Of a stretch of 5,369 bases of DNA, positions 4,775 through 5,369 are shown piece by piece. Under the pieces are notes generated by a model, which saw only the letters and a list, made by a program, of their open reading frames with translations, was not told the DNA's origin and did not search any database. A program made the translations under genes and the position numbers. How positions within the stretch are numbered: the first letter of the stretch is position 1; each line of letters opens with the position of its first letter. The stretch lies in contig CBFHSX010000072.1 in assembly GCA_965658615.1 (NCBI GenBank), forward strand, positions 1 through 5,369. Reading direction: 5' to 3'. The stretch is from UBA8337 sp965658615 (GTDB lineage: Bacteria; Pseudomonadota; Alphaproteobacteria; RS24).

Positions 4775-5369
4775 TTATGCACCCCATAAAGCCGCACTTG
4801 GCGGCGAGATGGTCGCGCCGTCAAATATCAGGCCATGCGGACAATCCTCGGCCAGCCAAAGCGGGCCGTCGAGATCAACCATATCGGCGTGCTGCGCCAG
4901 CACATAAGCCGGTGCCATGGACAGCGAACTGGCGACCATGCAGCCGACCATTATTTTGCGGCCGCTCTCGCGCGCCACGTCAACACAAGCCAGCGCCTCG
5001 CTCAGCCCGCCGGTCTTGTCGAGCTTCAAATTGACCCAGCCATAAGCGGCGGGCAGGGCGGCAATATCGGCGCGGTCATGCACGCTTTCATCGGCGCAAA
5101 ACGGCAGATTAATCTGCGCCAGCGCCGCTTCTTGCGCTTGCGGCACGGGTTGCTCGAAAAACACCACCCCATAACGGCCCAACGCTTCGGCATAGCGCGC
5201 CAGGTCTTCGGCCTGCCAGCCCTCATTGGCGTCGACAATAAGCTGCGCATCGGGCCGCGCCTCGGCCACGGCGGCGAGGCGGGTTATGTCGGCCATCACG
5301 CCCTGCGCGCCGCCGAGTTTTATTTTTAAAAGCGGATAGGCGCGCGCCTCAGCCGCTGCTTTGGCCATG
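4775..5369 (-). CDS. dgcA: Enolase-superfamily dipeptide epimerase / DgcA-like racemase, N-terminally cut by the window
   Basis: Only the C-terminal barrel part is present (about 198 codons; family members are about 320-350 residues). The Met at 5368 is internal, since the N-terminal capping domain lies outside. Numbering from that Met: the catalytic KxK is K15-I-K17, metal ligands are D46 (VDANEGW), E72 (FFEQP) and D93 (ADES), and the second lysine is probably K115 in NLKLDKTGG. DLDGP (165-169) holds the DxD that in L-Ala-D/L-Glu epimerases binds the substrate amino group. The enzyme inverts an alpha-carbon, either in L-Ala-D-Glu from peptidoglycan turnover (YcjG/YkfB-type) or in N-acyl-D-glutamate (DgcA). 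The two cannot be told apart here; a DgcN-type neighbour would favour dgcA, but none is visible. The gene ends in TAA, 84 bp before the 52-residue gene, with no obvious terminator. Subfamily is confident, the symbol less so. Confidence 0.85.
   Translation of the reverse strand, partial: MAKAAAEARAYPLLKIKLGGAQGVMADITRLAAVAEARPDAQLIVDANEGWQAEDLARYAEALGRYGVVFFEQPVPQAQEAALAQINLPFCADESVHDRADIAALPAAYGWVNLKLDKTGGLSEALACVDVARESGRKIMVGCMVASSLSMAPAYVLAQHADMVDLDGPLWLAEDCPHGLIFDGATISPPSAALWGA

Noticed and set aside
4835..5329. 164-codon open frame on the plus strand, near the Fur box
   Set aside because: It is antisense to the epimerase, which keeps all its catalytic motifs. It is not a divergent Fur target.

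Overview
The window looks like chromosomal DNA from an alphaproteobacterium. This rests on moderately high GC (judged by eye), GCG/CGC-rich codon use, and protein types common in that class. A nearly perfect classical Fur box suggests a lineage that uses true Fur, such as Rhodospirillales- or Caulobacterales-like groups, rather than the RirA/Irr regulation typical of Rhizobiales. Genus and species cannot be read from the sequence.

All seven supported genes lie on the minus strand, so transcription runs from high to low coordinates. In that order: (1) the C-terminal part of an enolase-superfamily dipeptide epimerase / DgcA-like racemase (4775-5369, N-terminus outside the window); (2) an 84-bp gap holding a TTGACA -35 element and a Fur operator over the -10 region; (3) a 52-residue unrecognised protein (4532-4690); (4) a 91-residue secreted protein with four cysteines (4217-4492); (5) an epoxide-hydrolase-type alpha/beta hydrolase (3198-4187); (6) a 71-bp gap with a good sigma70-like promoter (TTGAGG, 17 bp, TATAGT); (7) a tightly packed trio of family-4 glycosyltransferase (1816-3126), class I SAM methyltransferase (1079-1807) and a prenyltransferase/squalene-cyclase-fold protein (21-1082). 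A GC-rich hairpin at the left edge probably ends the trio.

There seem to be two transcription units. Genes 3 to 5 are separated by only 39 and 29 bp and could form a short iron-repressed operon starting at the Fur box. Genes 6 and 7 (the trio) have their own promoter, an 8-bp gap and a 4-bp ATGA overlap, so they are very probably one operon making or modifying a glycosylated metabolite or envelope glycolipid whose product is unknown. No CRISPR array, RNA gene, insertion sequence or phage feature was seen, and no stretch over 300 bp lacks a gene. The best leads are the Fur-controlled 52-residue protein with its operon, and the uncharacterised glycosyltransferase/methyltransferase/toroid-fold trio.
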